A stretch of DNA of 64,000 bases from Flagellimonas lutaonensis (GCF_000963865.1 NZ_CP011071.1:2716001-2780000); one strand, 5' to 3'. Shown: positions 37,301-44,598, numbered from the stretch's first letter. A program made the numbers and translations. The notes: generated from the sequence alone by a model not told the origin.

Positions 37301-37697
37301 AAATATCATCAAGGCCATCGTTGTTCACGTCTGCCACGGTTACCCCGGTCGACCAGCCGCCATCATCTATGAGCCCGGCCGCTTCTGAAAAGTCTTTGAA
37401 CTTTATATTGCCTTGGTTTATATACAATTTGTCGGACACCAAGTTTCCCGCAAAGTACAGATCTTGAAGTCCATCGTTGTTGAAGTCGCCAATGCCCACA
37501 CCGGCACCTCCATAGAAATTTGAGTAAAGTAGAATGTTTTGGTCGGGGGTATCCTCAATTGTGTTCTTGAACTTAATTCCTGTTCGCGAAGTGCCCAACA
37601 AGGTGAACAGCTCGGTTTTTGCACTGTTTGGCAGGGGTGTGTTATTGCACGTAAATGCGGCAAATAATAGTATGGCAAATAAGTTCTTAACTCTCAT
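34359..37697 (-). CDS. FG-GAP/VCBS repeat lipoprotein with ASPIC/UnbV domain
   Basis: A 1112-residue protein. It starts with a signal and lipobox-like cysteine (FAAFTC, near 17). It is filled with FG-GAP/VCBS propeller repeats carrying Ca2+-type loops such as DFNNDGLQD, DVNNDGLDD, DLDNDGDLD and DYDGDGDED, in two blocks split by an ASPIC/UnbV domain near 520-610 (GTRLTLYDSVGKQVSE, VQWPNDKQTILRNI). In Bacteroidota such proteins are often encoded directly after SusC/SusD and are taken to be surface-exposed binding proteins. A strong hairpin separates it from susD, so its expression is probably lower than that of susCD. Confidence 0.88.
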   Translation of the reverse strand: MRVKNLFAILLFAAFTCNNTPLPNSAKTELFTLLGTSRTGIKFKNTIEDTPDQNILLYSNFYGGAGVGIGDFNNDGLQDLYFAGNLVSDKLYINQGNIKFKDFSEAAGLIDDGGWSTGVTVADVNNDGLDDIYVSRELYDNRPDWRTNLLYINKGDGTFEESAKKYGVADPGRTRHSTFIDYDKDGHLDLLLLTQPPNPGSLSELYGEELLRPEYHIKLFKNTGNGRFIEATETAGIKMTGFPNAVSASDLNNDGWPDLYIANDFQAPDFLFINNQDGTFREVMKEALNHISYYSMGVDVADINNDGWLDVFVLDMVAEDNFRLKSNMSGMNPDIFWKVVNDGGHYQYMYNTLHLNNGNTTFSDVAQIAGMAATDWSWANLLADFDNDGLKDAFVTNGLLRDIRNTDADKKVAEYINKVRYEWLKNNPNAAEIESIWNIIDIDHVVSLIPSQPLQNYAYKNMGQLEFKKMVEDWGLDQESFSNGAAYADLDNDGDLDLVVNNINKEAFIYRNNAETMQNTNFLRVELSDVNNRPVFGTRLTLYDSVGKQVSETTNVRGIYSTSEPLVHFGVGSKTVVDSLVVQWPNDKQTILRNIPTNQVLHLKMSEADESGKVPLATENQNYFFGHSPEPFIEYQHQENDFDDYAHQVLLPHKLSQFGPALAKGDVNNDGLEDVFVGGATGFSAALFIQIPNGGFKKANEDFWQGESGYEDVDALFVDINGDGHQDLFVVSGGNEYSVNDFHYVDRLYINDGHGNFKKAAIPNIGRDSGSIVKASDYDNDGDIDLFVGGRHWPHQYPMPASSMLLQNNGGQLVNATKSIAPELENIGMVTDATWADYDGDGDEDLAIVGEWMPITFFKNENGQLVKDGQTDLSESSGWWFSIEKGDFDNDGDIDFIAGNLGLNYKYKTSKEKPFDIYYNDFDGNGKYDIVLGYYNGDKHYPLRGFSCSSEQVPMLKKKFKKYNVFASLELEEVYGGQNLERALHYKADTFASSFVENLGNGSFKIHKLPNMAQLSNINDMLVDDFNEDGNLDILAIGNLFVSEIETPRNDAGTGILLLGSGKGAFKTVPSYESGLIARKDAKKIVKVGVGNQQILFIANNDDVLQGFTMLN

Positions 37698-37729
37698 CTC
37701 TTACCAAATTACTAAAAATGGATGAAAAA

Positions 37730-37757
37730 AATAAAGGAGAGTTTCCTCTCCTTTATT
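37730..37757 (-). terminator. Intrinsic terminator or attenuator between susD and the FG-GAP gene
   Basis: AATAAAGGAGAG and CTCTCCTTTATT form a perfect 12-base stem around TTTC. On the - strand the hairpin is followed by a run of seven T. It lies after the susD stop, inside the operon, and should lower read-through into the rest of the locus. Confidence 0.8.
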
Positions 37758-37806
37758 CAACTTAAAACTAACTCAATTAATCAAAAATTAGCGCTCAACT
37801 AACAGA

Positions 37807-39300
37807 TTATTCAACATCCCACCATACGCGTGTAGTCAACGCATCGGGACCTTGTCTGCTGACAGCTTCGTTATAGTTCTCTAGATTGTTGCTCTGCTCA
37901 CTGGTGGAGTAGGTGAGCCTTCTCGGTATGGTTCCGTTGGTAACATTCCCAGGATAATTCACCGGAATCAACACCGGAAAACCACTACGTCTCCAATTGG
38001 CGAACGCCTCATACTCATTTAGGAAGGTTGCTGCCCAATATTGGGTGTTTATCTGCTCTAGGGCGTTGGCGGCGTCAAAGGGATTTGCCGCTAAGTAAGC
38101 ATCGATGTCAGCATCGGCTATGGCAGCCTCAGGGCCATATAATTCCAACATTTTCATGGCCGCCCGCACACCGGCATTGTAATGTGGTACGGGATCACCT
38201 CCAGCAAGTCCCCAACGTACTGCCGCTTCTGCCAATAAAAATTCTACCTCTGCATATGTTTGGAAAAACATAGGGGTGTCTTCGGCCGTGATCAACGGCC
38301 TTCTTGGTTCTGCATAATTGTCAGTGTTTTCTTCACCGGTCGATTCCATCAATAAATTTGAATCCAAACCATTTGGAAGGCCAATCAAATCAGCAGGATT
38401 GGTGCTGCCATCCCCTCTTCTGGCTGCCAAAATGGGAAGCCTTGGATCGTTTCCAGCTTGCAAGAAATCGATAAAGGTCTTGCTCATTCTGGGGTTGCCA
38501 TCTGCAGTGAAAACTTCTCCATTGCCATTCTTGTTTATTCCCTCTGGACCCAATTGGTGTTGTATGTAGGCGATATCATCATTTGATTCCATGACTCCAC
38601 CTGCTATGGCCTTTGTAACCCAACTCTGGGCGCCGGCGGGGTCTACCTTAATCAACCTAAAGCCAAGACGCAACATTAGTGAATTTGCAAATCTCTTCCA
38701 TTTGCCCTGGTCACCGTTGAACATAATATCGGCCGAACCAAAACCAGAAGTACCGGAGCCAAGGGCTGCGGCAGATTCTTCCAATTCTTTCAGCATATCG
38801 GCGTATATCTCGCTCTGGGGATCGTATTTGGGCTTTAGGATACCTGCAATGACCGCCTTGCCAGCTTCACTGTAAGGAATGTCACCATAAAGATCGGTTA
38901 GCCTGCTGTAGATAAAAACCCGTAATATTCTGGTAATGGCCTTCATCTCTTCGGGGGCACCTTCTTCGTCTAATTGTACCAACATGTCTTCAATGGATTT
39001 CACCGCACTATCATAATAACGGTCCATCAACGAAGAGGCGTAGCCCATGTTCCAAAGGTATTTGTCCCCTGACCAATATCCTGGTAGGGCAGCGATATGC
39101 TGCATCATGGTCGATTGATAAATGAGGTTGGCCCTCCAATTTTCATAACGTCCACCAGAGGTATGCAAAAGTGTGGCGGTCAACTTCGTGTCAACACCTA
39201 CCTGAGATGGTTTTAACGGGTTCACGTTCAATTCTTCGAACCCTTGGTCGCACGCGCCCAATAAAAAGGCGAATACCAAAATATATATCGATTTTTTCAT
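37807..39300 (-). CDS. SusD/RagB family outer-membrane lipoprotein
   Basis: A 497-residue lipoprotein with lipobox LLGAC (Cys near 17) and the start CDQGFEELNVNPLKPSQV. It follows the SusD-like type 2 pattern with helical TPR-like parts (ITRILRVFIYSRLTDLYGDIPYSEA, KWKRFANSLMLRLGFRLI, FLLAEAAVRWGLAGGD) and a C-terminal QYWAATFLNEYEAFANWRRSG. It caps the SusC transporter and binds the ligand at the cell surface. It starts 10 bases after susC ends. The ligand cannot be read from the sequence. Confidence 0.93.
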   Translation of the reverse strand: MKKSIYILVFAFLLGACDQGFEELNVNPLKPSQVGVDTKLTATLLHTSGGRYENWRANLIYQSTMMQHIAALPGYWSGDKYLWNMGYASSLMDRYYDSAVKSIEDMLVQLDEEGAPEEMKAITRILRVFIYSRLTDLYGDIPYSEAGKAVIAGILKPKYDPQSEIYADMLKELEESAAALGSGTSGFGSADIMFNGDQGKWKRFANSLMLRLGFRLIKVDPAGAQSWVTKAIAGGVMESNDDIAYIQHQLGPEGINKNGNGEVFTADGNPRMSKTFIDFLQAGNDPRLPILAARRGDGSTNPADLIGLPNGLDSNLLMESTGEENTDNYAEPRRPLITAEDTPMFFQTYAEVEFLLAEAAVRWGLAGGDPVPHYNAGVRAAMKMLELYGPEAAIADADIDAYLAANPFDAANALEQINTQYWAATFLNEYEAFANWRRSGFPVLIPVNYPGNVTNGTIPRRLTYSTSEQSNNLENYNEAVSRQGPDALTTRVWWDVE

Positions 39301-39310
39301 AACTAACTTT

Positions 39311-42300
39311 TTAAAATTTTGCGTTTAGACTGATTCCGTAGCCCCTACTTGAAGGTACACCATAATATTCCAATCCTTGTGCATTACTCACGTTATAAGC
39401 ACTTTCAGGGTCAATGTTGTCAACACTTCTTTTTAAGAAAAATAGGTTGTTGCCAATAAGCGAAACATTTACACTTTGCAGAAACGTTCTATCCAACAAA
39501 TTTCGAGGCAAACTGTAGCCAATGCTCAACTGTCTAAAGCTTATAAAATCAGAATCTTCGACAAATTGCTCTGCTATATCATTGATTCTGCCATAATAGG
39601 TTTGAAGATTTTCAGGGTCCACAGTTGTGGTAAAAGGTTGGCCGGTTGCCCCATCAATTCCAGAGACTGTAAGGCCATTCTCTCGTCCTTCCAAAGTTGC
39701 CTTGTGAAGTCCGTTGCCATAAGCCACAGTATTGGTGCCAGAGAAAATTTGGCCACCAAACTTACCATCGATCAAGAAATACAATGAAAAATCTTTATAG
39801 GTAAAAGTGTTGGAAAAGCCAACAATCCATGGGGGCACACCTTCTCCTAAAATTTTACGTTCACCAATTTGAGCCAAGGGCACCCCATCGCTGTCTATAT
39901 CGTAAATGATATTGCCATTGTCATCCCTTACATAAGAGACCCCATAAATAACTCCATAGGGTTCCCCAACAATTTGTCTGATCTCGACATTCCGTGTTCG
40001 TGGCTCTCCAAGACCAATCGACCCTTCTTCTTCATTGGTTGCCAGCACCTTTCCCTCGTTAAAGGTCAGATTAAAACTTGCGTTCCATCTAAAATCTGCT
40101 GTTTGGATCGGTGTCCCGGTCAATAAAAGTTCAACACCTTTATTTTGTACTTCACCTATGTTGGCCAGTGCGCTTCCATACCCCGAAGCAACTGAAGTGG
40201 TCACTGGCACGATGTCATTGGTGGTCTTGTTTGTGTAATATGCAATATCAATTCCCAAACGATTGTTAAAGAACCTGGCATCGACCCCTATCTCCGTTTC
40301 ACTTTTATTGAAAGGAACAAGATTTGCGTTTGGCACCGAATTTCCATTAATTCCACCAAGTGGCTGCCCTAAATGACCTTGACCGAAAATTTGGTATGTC
40401 AAAGCAAGCTGGTAAGGTTCTTGCGCCCCACCGGCTACTTCAGAATACCCTCCCCTTAACTTTAGGAAGCTTATTGGCTCTGGCAAATCCAATGCATCGG
40501 AGAGCACCAAACTGGCATTTACCGAAGGATAGAATTGATCGTTGGGTGTTTCCTTTCCAGGGAAAGACAGTGTTGAGAACCAGTCATTTCTACCCGTAAA
40601 GGTAATAAAGGCCCAGTTATCATAAGAAAGCTCCAAAGAGCCGTAAACAGAACCAATTTTTCGTTCGCCGAAATTTCTGCTTCTTGATTGGTTTTGTGTG
40701 TTGCCAACATCCTCAAGGCCTGGAACAATAAAATTCTCTCCTCGTTGTCCTAAAAACTCATCTTTGATATGGTTGCTGTTGGCACCCACAAAGGCAACGG
40801 CCCCGATTTTGTCGGTAATATCTTTCTCGACCCCCAAAATCAAATCAGCATCAATTTGGGTGTACCTGGTTTCATTTTCATTGATGGCACCAAGGGGGCG
40901 GTAAGCCGTACCGAATGGTTCAACCGAGGTTCCCCTTATGGTATAATGGTCAATACCGGCCCTTCCTGTTAGGTATAGCCAATCTGTAATATCGTATCGA
41001 AGTGTGGTAGAAGCGATCAAACGGTTTCGAACATCTTCATTTCTGAAGTTGTACGCCGCGAAATATGGATTTTGTGAAAAGGTGTTGGAAGAATATTGTC
41101 TTTCAGTACCATCAGGGTTGGTACCTGGATCCATAGTGCGAACATCGACATTCGGAGGCAGGTTCAAGACCGTGAAGTTCGGGTTACCAGGGGCATCCGA
41201 AAGTCTCGGCCTGTTATTGGCCTCTTCCAATATATACTTAACATTAACCTGGCTGGTTAGCTTTTCACCAAGATTGGCACCTGCATTCAAAGAAAAGGTT
41301 TTTCTGTTCACCTTTGAATTGGGAACCACATCATTTGCGGTCAGGTCAGAGGCAGCAAAACGATAATTCATTTGCTCAGAGCCACTGGTAAGTGCCACGG
41401 TGTTTATAAAGGTTGTCCCCGTTCTATAGAAGTGGTCCAGATTGCTTCCAACATATGAGTATGGTCTTTCAACCCCGTCCCACTGAACTACCGGTGAGCC
41501 ATCCAATCGTGCTCCCCAAGAAGAAAGGCCAATGTCGAACGCTTCTTCTTGGTTGGCAGGCTTTCTGCCGAAGCGGCCTTGACCGTACTCCGTCTGAAAA
41601 TCTTGTATATCTGTATTTACCCTGTTAAAGGTTATTTGGCTGCTGACCTCAACACCCAAGCCTTGTCTTCTTTGTCCGGCTTTGGTGGTCACCAATATAA
41701 CACCGTTTGCTGCTCGTGATCCGTAAAGGGCAGATGCGGCCCCCCCTTTAAGAACACTGACAGATTCGATTTCATCAGGGTTCAAACTCGATACGCCATC
41801 ACCTCCGTCGTTGCCGCCCCAGAGACTGGCCGAGCCATTGTTTTCGTTACTAATAGGAATACCATCAACCACATAAAGGGGTTGGTTGTTTCCCGTTAAT
41901 GAACTGGAACCACGAATAATAACCCTACTTGAACCGGCAGCACCGGTTGCGTTTTGTGAAATATTTACACCCGCAATCTTACCTTGAAGCGCATTGATGG
42001 CATTCGGCTGTTTGATCGTTGCCAATTCTTCACCGCCAACCTCGGTCAACGAATAACCAAGTGCCTTGGTCTCTTTTCTGATACCAAGTGCGGTCACCAC
42101 TACTTCATCGAGCAGTTCCGTATCAGGATTCAAGGTTACATTGATCGTTCTCTGCGAGCCTACGGCAACCTCTGTTGACGTAAAGCCCAACGAAGAAAAC
42201 TCTAGGATCGCTGAGGGCCCTGAAACCGTGATTGTGTAATTACCATCGAAATCGGTGGAGGTACCATTGGCGGTACCCTTCTCAATAACGTTGGCGCCAG

Positions 42301-42421
42301 GTAGGGGAGCCCCACTCTCTCCATCCGTGACTGTACCTGAGACGGTCACGTTCTGTGCCATTATACTGCTTGTCAGCAGTACACCGGCAACCATTAAAAA
42401 GTAACGAAGTTTTTTGTACAT
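39311..42421 (-). CDS. SusC/RagA family TonB-dependent transporter
   Basis: A 1036-residue outer-membrane protein. A signal peptide ends near MAQ; then a carboxypeptidase-like CNA-B domain (VSGTVTDGESGAPLPGANV), the TonB box region (LDEVVVTALGIRKETKALGYS), the plug (INALQGKIAGVNI, NQPLYVVDGIPI, SVLKGGAASALYGSRAANGVILVTTK, the SusC signature), and a long beta-barrel ending in a typical GYGISLNAKF. With SusD it imports a ligand using TonB energy. It is the first gene of the leftward locus. No ECF sigma/anti-sigma pair, hybrid two-component sensor or AraC-type regulator is next to it. Confidence 0.95.
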   Translation of the reverse strand: MYKKLRYFLMVAGVLLTSSIMAQNVTVSGTVTDGESGAPLPGANVIEKGTANGTSTDFDGNYTITVSGPSAILEFSSLGFTSTEVAVGSQRTINVTLNPDTELLDEVVVTALGIRKETKALGYSLTEVGGEELATIKQPNAINALQGKIAGVNISQNATGAAGSSRVIIRGSSSLTGNNQPLYVVDGIPISNENNGSASLWGGNDGGDGVSSLNPDEIESVSVLKGGAASALYGSRAANGVILVTTKAGQRRQGLGVEVSSQITFNRVNTDIQDFQTEYGQGRFGRKPANQEEAFDIGLSSWGARLDGSPVVQWDGVERPYSYVGSNLDHFYRTGTTFINTVALTSGSEQMNYRFAASDLTANDVVPNSKVNRKTFSLNAGANLGEKLTSQVNVKYILEEANNRPRLSDAPGNPNFTVLNLPPNVDVRTMDPGTNPDGTERQYSSNTFSQNPYFAAYNFRNEDVRNRLIASTTLRYDITDWLYLTGRAGIDHYTIRGTSVEPFGTAYRPLGAINENETRYTQIDADLILGVEKDITDKIGAVAFVGANSNHIKDEFLGQRGENFIVPGLEDVGNTQNQSRSRNFGERKIGSVYGSLELSYDNWAFITFTGRNDWFSTLSFPGKETPNDQFYPSVNASLVLSDALDLPEPISFLKLRGGYSEVAGGAQEPYQLALTYQIFGQGHLGQPLGGINGNSVPNANLVPFNKSETEIGVDARFFNNRLGIDIAYYTNKTTNDIVPVTTSVASGYGSALANIGEVQNKGVELLLTGTPIQTADFRWNASFNLTFNEGKVLATNEEEGSIGLGEPRTRNVEIRQIVGEPYGVIYGVSYVRDDNGNIIYDIDSDGVPLAQIGERKILGEGVPPWIVGFSNTFTYKDFSLYFLIDGKFGGQIFSGTNTVAYGNGLHKATLEGRENGLTVSGIDGATGQPFTTTVDPENLQTYYGRINDIAEQFVEDSDFISFRQLSIGYSLPRNLLDRTFLQSVNVSLIGNNLFFLKRSVDNIDPESAYNVSNAQGLEYYGVPSSRGYGISLNAKF

Positions 42422-42473
42422 AGTCTGTAGTTATTAATTAGTTAGTTGTAGGAAGTATTGTCAACGTTGTGGC

Positions 42474-42501
42474 CAAATACAACCTGATAAGCAGGGTACA
42501 A
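42474..42501 (-). promoter_or_regulatory. Probable susC operon promoter
   Basis: On the - strand TTG (42501-42499), 17 bases, then TGTATTTG (42481-42474), a one-base departure from the Bacteroidota TAnnTTTG box. It lies about 50 bases upstream of the susC ATG. Confidence 0.5.
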
Positions 42502-42728
42502 TATTTAAAGAGCGGTATGGACAGCAAAAAAATTTCGACCAGTAACAATGTTCAAAAGCTAAAGAACAGAATAGCTGAAATTAATCTAAAGCGGCTTTGA
42601 CCCTATTAAAGGGGACTGGATTTGTGTGCCAAAAAACGGTGGTATTTGTAGTTGTGCCGTTGTAAGAGGCAGCACCTAAGGTGAAAACCTGAAAGGGAAG
42701 TACCTATGAAATGTAGTAGGTTCAATGC
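42502..42728. other. Intergenic DNA upstream of susC
   Basis: No gene, RNA or clear repeat recognised. A short CACCTAAGGTG palindrome near 42676-42686 and a GCCGTTGTAAG stretch stand out weakly. Frames on both strands are closed by stops. Confidence 0.4.
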
Positions 42729-42730
42729 AT

Positions 42731-42760
42731 AAAAAAAGCCCTCGATTTTCGAGAGCTTTG
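42731..42760 (-). terminator. Terminator copy behind the GIY-YIG gene / partial tRNA
   Basis: On the - strand GCTCTCGA, AAA, TCGAGGGC followed by a T-run. It is identical to the terminator behind the intact tRNA-Met and belongs to the duplicated 60 bases. Confidence 0.8.
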
Positions 42761-42762
42761 AG

Positions 42763-42815
42763 TAGCGAGAGGGGGACTTGAACCCCCGTCCGCCTCAGGC
42801 GGATATGAATCCTGC
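42763..42815 (-). pseudogene. Partial tRNA-Met: 3' half copy from the anticodon arm onward
   Basis: On the - strand it begins GCAGGATTCATA, the same anticodon arm as the intact tRNA-Met. It then has TCCGCCTGAGGCGGA, a perfect palindrome around CTGAG, where the tRNA has ACCCTGAGGT. From there the T arm and acceptor strand are identical. The 5' half of the tRNA is absent. The first part doubles as the last codons of the GIY-YIG gene (AGFISA, stop). Confidence 0.8.
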
Positions 42816-43067
42816 TTCCCGGTCAAAGCGCTCTCTGATCCATGCCCTGCCCACCCCTGATTTAAAGTACTTCTCCCTTTGCCGTGCCTCTTCTTTGGTT
42901 CTGTAGAATTCTACATGAATGACCTTCCATGGCCTGAATTTGACCGTATAGCCCTTGTTTGCTAGTTCGTTGTGCGATTTAAACCTTTCGACCAATGAGG
43001 CGGTATGCCCCTTGTAGAATATGTCATGTTCAGCGGAGTATAATATGTAAACTACGAATTCAGCCAT
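42795..43067 (-). CDS. Small GIY-YIG nuclease (UPF0213/YhbQ-like)
   Basis: A 90-residue single-domain protein. The motif elements are VYILYSAEHDIFYKGHT (the GIY and YIG positions), R in VERFKSHN, and E in ARQREKYFKSGVGR. Stand-alone GIY-YIG proteins of this size are very common in Bacteroidota. In some groups this fold works as a homing endonuclease and in others in DNA repair. Here the 3' end of the gene is tRNA-derived, so its last six residues come from a tRNA anticodon arm. It lies 42 bases downstream of the intact tRNA-Met on the same strand, behind the tRNA terminator. ATG at 43067 is the only sensible start. Confidence 0.85.
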   Translation of the reverse strand: MAEFVVYILYSAEHDIFYKGHTASLVERFKSHNELANKGYTVKFRPWKVIHVEFYRTKEEARQREKYFKSGVGRAWIRERFDREAGFISA

Positions 43068-43079
43068 GTTATCAAATAA

Positions 43080-43107
43080 AAAAAGCCCTCGATTTTCGAG
43101 AGCTTTG
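43080..43107 (-). terminator. tRNA-Met terminator
   Basis: On the - strand, just past the tRNA discriminator base: GCTCTCGA, AAA, TCGAGGGC and a T-run. It also lies between the tRNA and the GIY-YIG gene. Confidence 0.8.
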
Positions 43108-43109
43108 AG

Positions 43110-43183
43110 TAGCGAGAGGGGGACTTGAACCCCCGACCTCAGGGTTATGAATCCTGCGCTCTAACCACCTGAGCTACCTCGCC
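43110..43183 (-). tRNA. tRNA-Met (CAT)
   Basis: 74 bases fold as a cloverleaf: acceptor GGCGAGG with UCUCGCU (two G-U pairs), D arm from AGCTCAGGTGGTTAGAGC, anticodon arm CAGGATTCATAACCCTG with CAT anticodon, and T arm GGGGGTTCAAGTCCCCC. The discriminator is A and CCA is not encoded. An elongator tRNA-Met is most likely. A CAT-anticodon tRNA-Ile matured by TilS is an alternative that anticodon alone cannot exclude. Confidence 0.95.
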
Positions 43184-43313
43184 ATGGTCGTAAAGCGGGT
43201 GCAAATATAAACGTTAATTTTGGCCCATCAAAAAAGGATATAATTTTATTATTTGGTTTTTATTTTTTTATATTACCGAATCATATATATTGCCGACAGA
43301 AAAATGACCATAT

Positions 43314-43697
43314 ATGGGCGATAAGGTAAAATTTGAAATTGAGTTTGTGATCCAGTCATCACCCCAATTGCTCTATCAATATATTTCTACCCCCTCCGGG
43401 CTTTCTGAGTGGTTTGCCGACAATGTGAACTCCCGAGGCGAAATCTTCAATTTTATATGGGATGGCGCCGAAGAAAGTGCCAAACTATTAAAAAGGAAAA
43501 GCGACGAGTTTGTCAGATTTGCTTGGGAAGAAAACGAAGATGATAGCTTTTTCGAAATGCGGATAATCGTTGACGAAATCACCAAAGATGTTTCGTTGTT
43601 CATAACAGATTTTGCCGAAGAGGATGAACTTGAGGAGGCCAAAATGCTTTGGAAAAACCAGATTTCAAGCCTTAAGCAAGTACTGGGCTCAACCTGA
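43314..43697 (+). CDS. START-like domain protein
   Basis: A 127-residue cytoplasmic protein. KFEIEFVIQSSPQLLYQYISTPSGLSEWFADNVNS and the later FEMRIIVDEITKDVSLFITDFAEEDEL match a START/SRPBCC-like family found widely in Bacteroidota. Its ligand is unknown. An intrinsic terminator follows directly, so it appears to be a single-gene unit. The start at 43314 fits family members. Confidence 0.8.
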   Translation: MGDKVKFEIEFVIQSSPQLLYQYISTPSGLSEWFADNVNSRGEIFNFIWDGAEESAKLLKRKSDEFVRFAWEENEDDSFFEMRIIVDEITKDVSLFITDFAEEDELEEAKMLWKNQISSLKQVLGST

Positions 43698-43729
43698 TAA
43701 TGAATCTATTTCTATACAGTATCTTTGGC

Positions 43730-43752
43730 CCCGATAAAATCGGGACTTTTTT
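43730..43752 (+). terminator. Intrinsic terminator abutting the next start codon
   Basis: CCCGAT (43730-43735), AAA, ATCGGG (43739-43744), AC, then six T up to 43752. The ATG of the aminotransferase gene is the next base. It ends the START-like transcript, and any read-through RNA would fold right at the aminotransferase start. Confidence 0.75.
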
Positions 43753-44598
43753 ATGGTCAATTTCAACGGTAAACTGCTAGAAGAAGAAACTGTTTTTCTC
43801 AATCAAGGCAACAGGGCTTTCAAATACGGAGATGCCCTTTTTGAGACCATGAGAGTGGTCAACGGAAAGGTGTTTTTTTTAGAGGATCATTATTTTCGGT
43901 TGATGGCCTCGATGCGCATTCTTCGAATGGAAATCCCCATGGATTTCACCATGGAATTCATTGAGGAACAAATAAAAAAAACCTTATCCAAAGCGGATTA
44001 TGGGAGCGGTGCCGCCCGGGTGCGGATGACGGTCTTTAGAAAAAATGGCGGGCTATATGTTCCGTCGACAAATGAAGTTTCTTGGGTAATCGAGGCCTCG
44101 CAACTGAACAGTCCTTTCTATGCCATCAACGAAGAAACCTATAGAGTCGAACTGTTCAAAGACTACTTTGTCAATGCCGATATGCTATCCAACCTAAAAA
44201 GTACCAACAAGGCCATCAACGTAGTGGCAGGTGTTTTCGCCAAAGAGAACGGTTACCAGAATTGTTTGTTGCTCAACCATAAAAAGCAGGTGGTCGAAGC
44301 CATAAATGGCAACCTTTTTTTGGTGTTCAAGAATGAGGTGGTAACACCGCCTTTACCAGATGGGTGTCTCAATGGTGTTTTAAGGAAAAAACTGATCGAG
44401 ATCTTACATCGGTCAGAAGAATTCGAGATTCTTGAAAGGTCGGTTTCGCCTTTTGAGTTACAGAAGGCCGACGAGGTGTTCATTACCAATGTAGTAATGG
44501 GAATTGTACCGGTGACCGATTACAGAAAAAAGAACTACGGCAGCGATGTCGCCAAAAAAATATTGGGCCGCTTGAATGCGATGGCCAGACTGGCCTAA
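43753..44598 (+). CDS. Class IV aminotransferase (PLP fold type IV)
   Basis: A 281-residue enzyme. NQGNRAFKYGDALFETMRVVNGKVFFLEDHYFRL is the usual N-terminal pattern; the PLP-binding Lys is probably in LKSTNKAINV (near 155); ENGYQNCLLLNHKKQVVEAINGNLF and ITNVVMGIVPVTDY follow. The family includes aminodeoxychorismate lyase (PabC), D-amino acid and branched-chain aminotransferases. A PabC-like role is plausible but not decided by sequence alone. The start codon sits directly on the T-run of a terminator hairpin. It converges with yqgE, overlapping 4 bases. Confidence 0.85.
   Translation: MVNFNGKLLEEETVFLNQGNRAFKYGDALFETMRVVNGKVFFLEDHYFRLMASMRILRMEIPMDFTMEFIEEQIKKTLSKADYGSGAARVRMTVFRKNGGLYVPSTNEVSWVIEASQLNSPFYAINEETYRVELFKDYFVNADMLSNLKSTNKAINVVAGVFAKENGYQNCLLLNHKKQVVEAINGNLFLVFKNEVVTPPLPDGCLNGVLRKKLIEILHRSEEFEILERSVSPFELQKADEVFITNVVMGIVPVTDYRKKNYGSDVAKKILGRLNAMARLA

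Larger units (their letters stand above)
42729..43075 (-). mobile_element. Candidate 347-base mini-element: GIY-YIG gene plus tRNA-Met 3' half copy
   Basis: Bases 42729-42788 and 43076-43135 are a perfect 60-base direct repeat. It contains the tRNA-Met T arm and acceptor 3' strand together with the following terminator. A further shared block TATGAATCCTGC (42804-42815 and 43146-43157) extends the likeness up to the anticodon loop. Between them lies one GIY-YIG nuclease gene, same strand as the tRNA. The layout is what a nuclease-bearing element would leave if it entered the tRNA at the anticodon arm and supplied a fresh 3' half that restores the tRNA. That mechanism is inference; the duplication itself is directly visible. 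Confidence 0.6.

Noticed and set aside
42422-42728. A small gene or leader peptide upstream of susC
   Set aside because: All frames on both strands are broken by stops within about 30 codons.
42721-43183. Possible CRISPR-like pair of repeats
   Set aside because: There are only two copies, 347 bases apart, and they are parts of a tRNA and its terminator.
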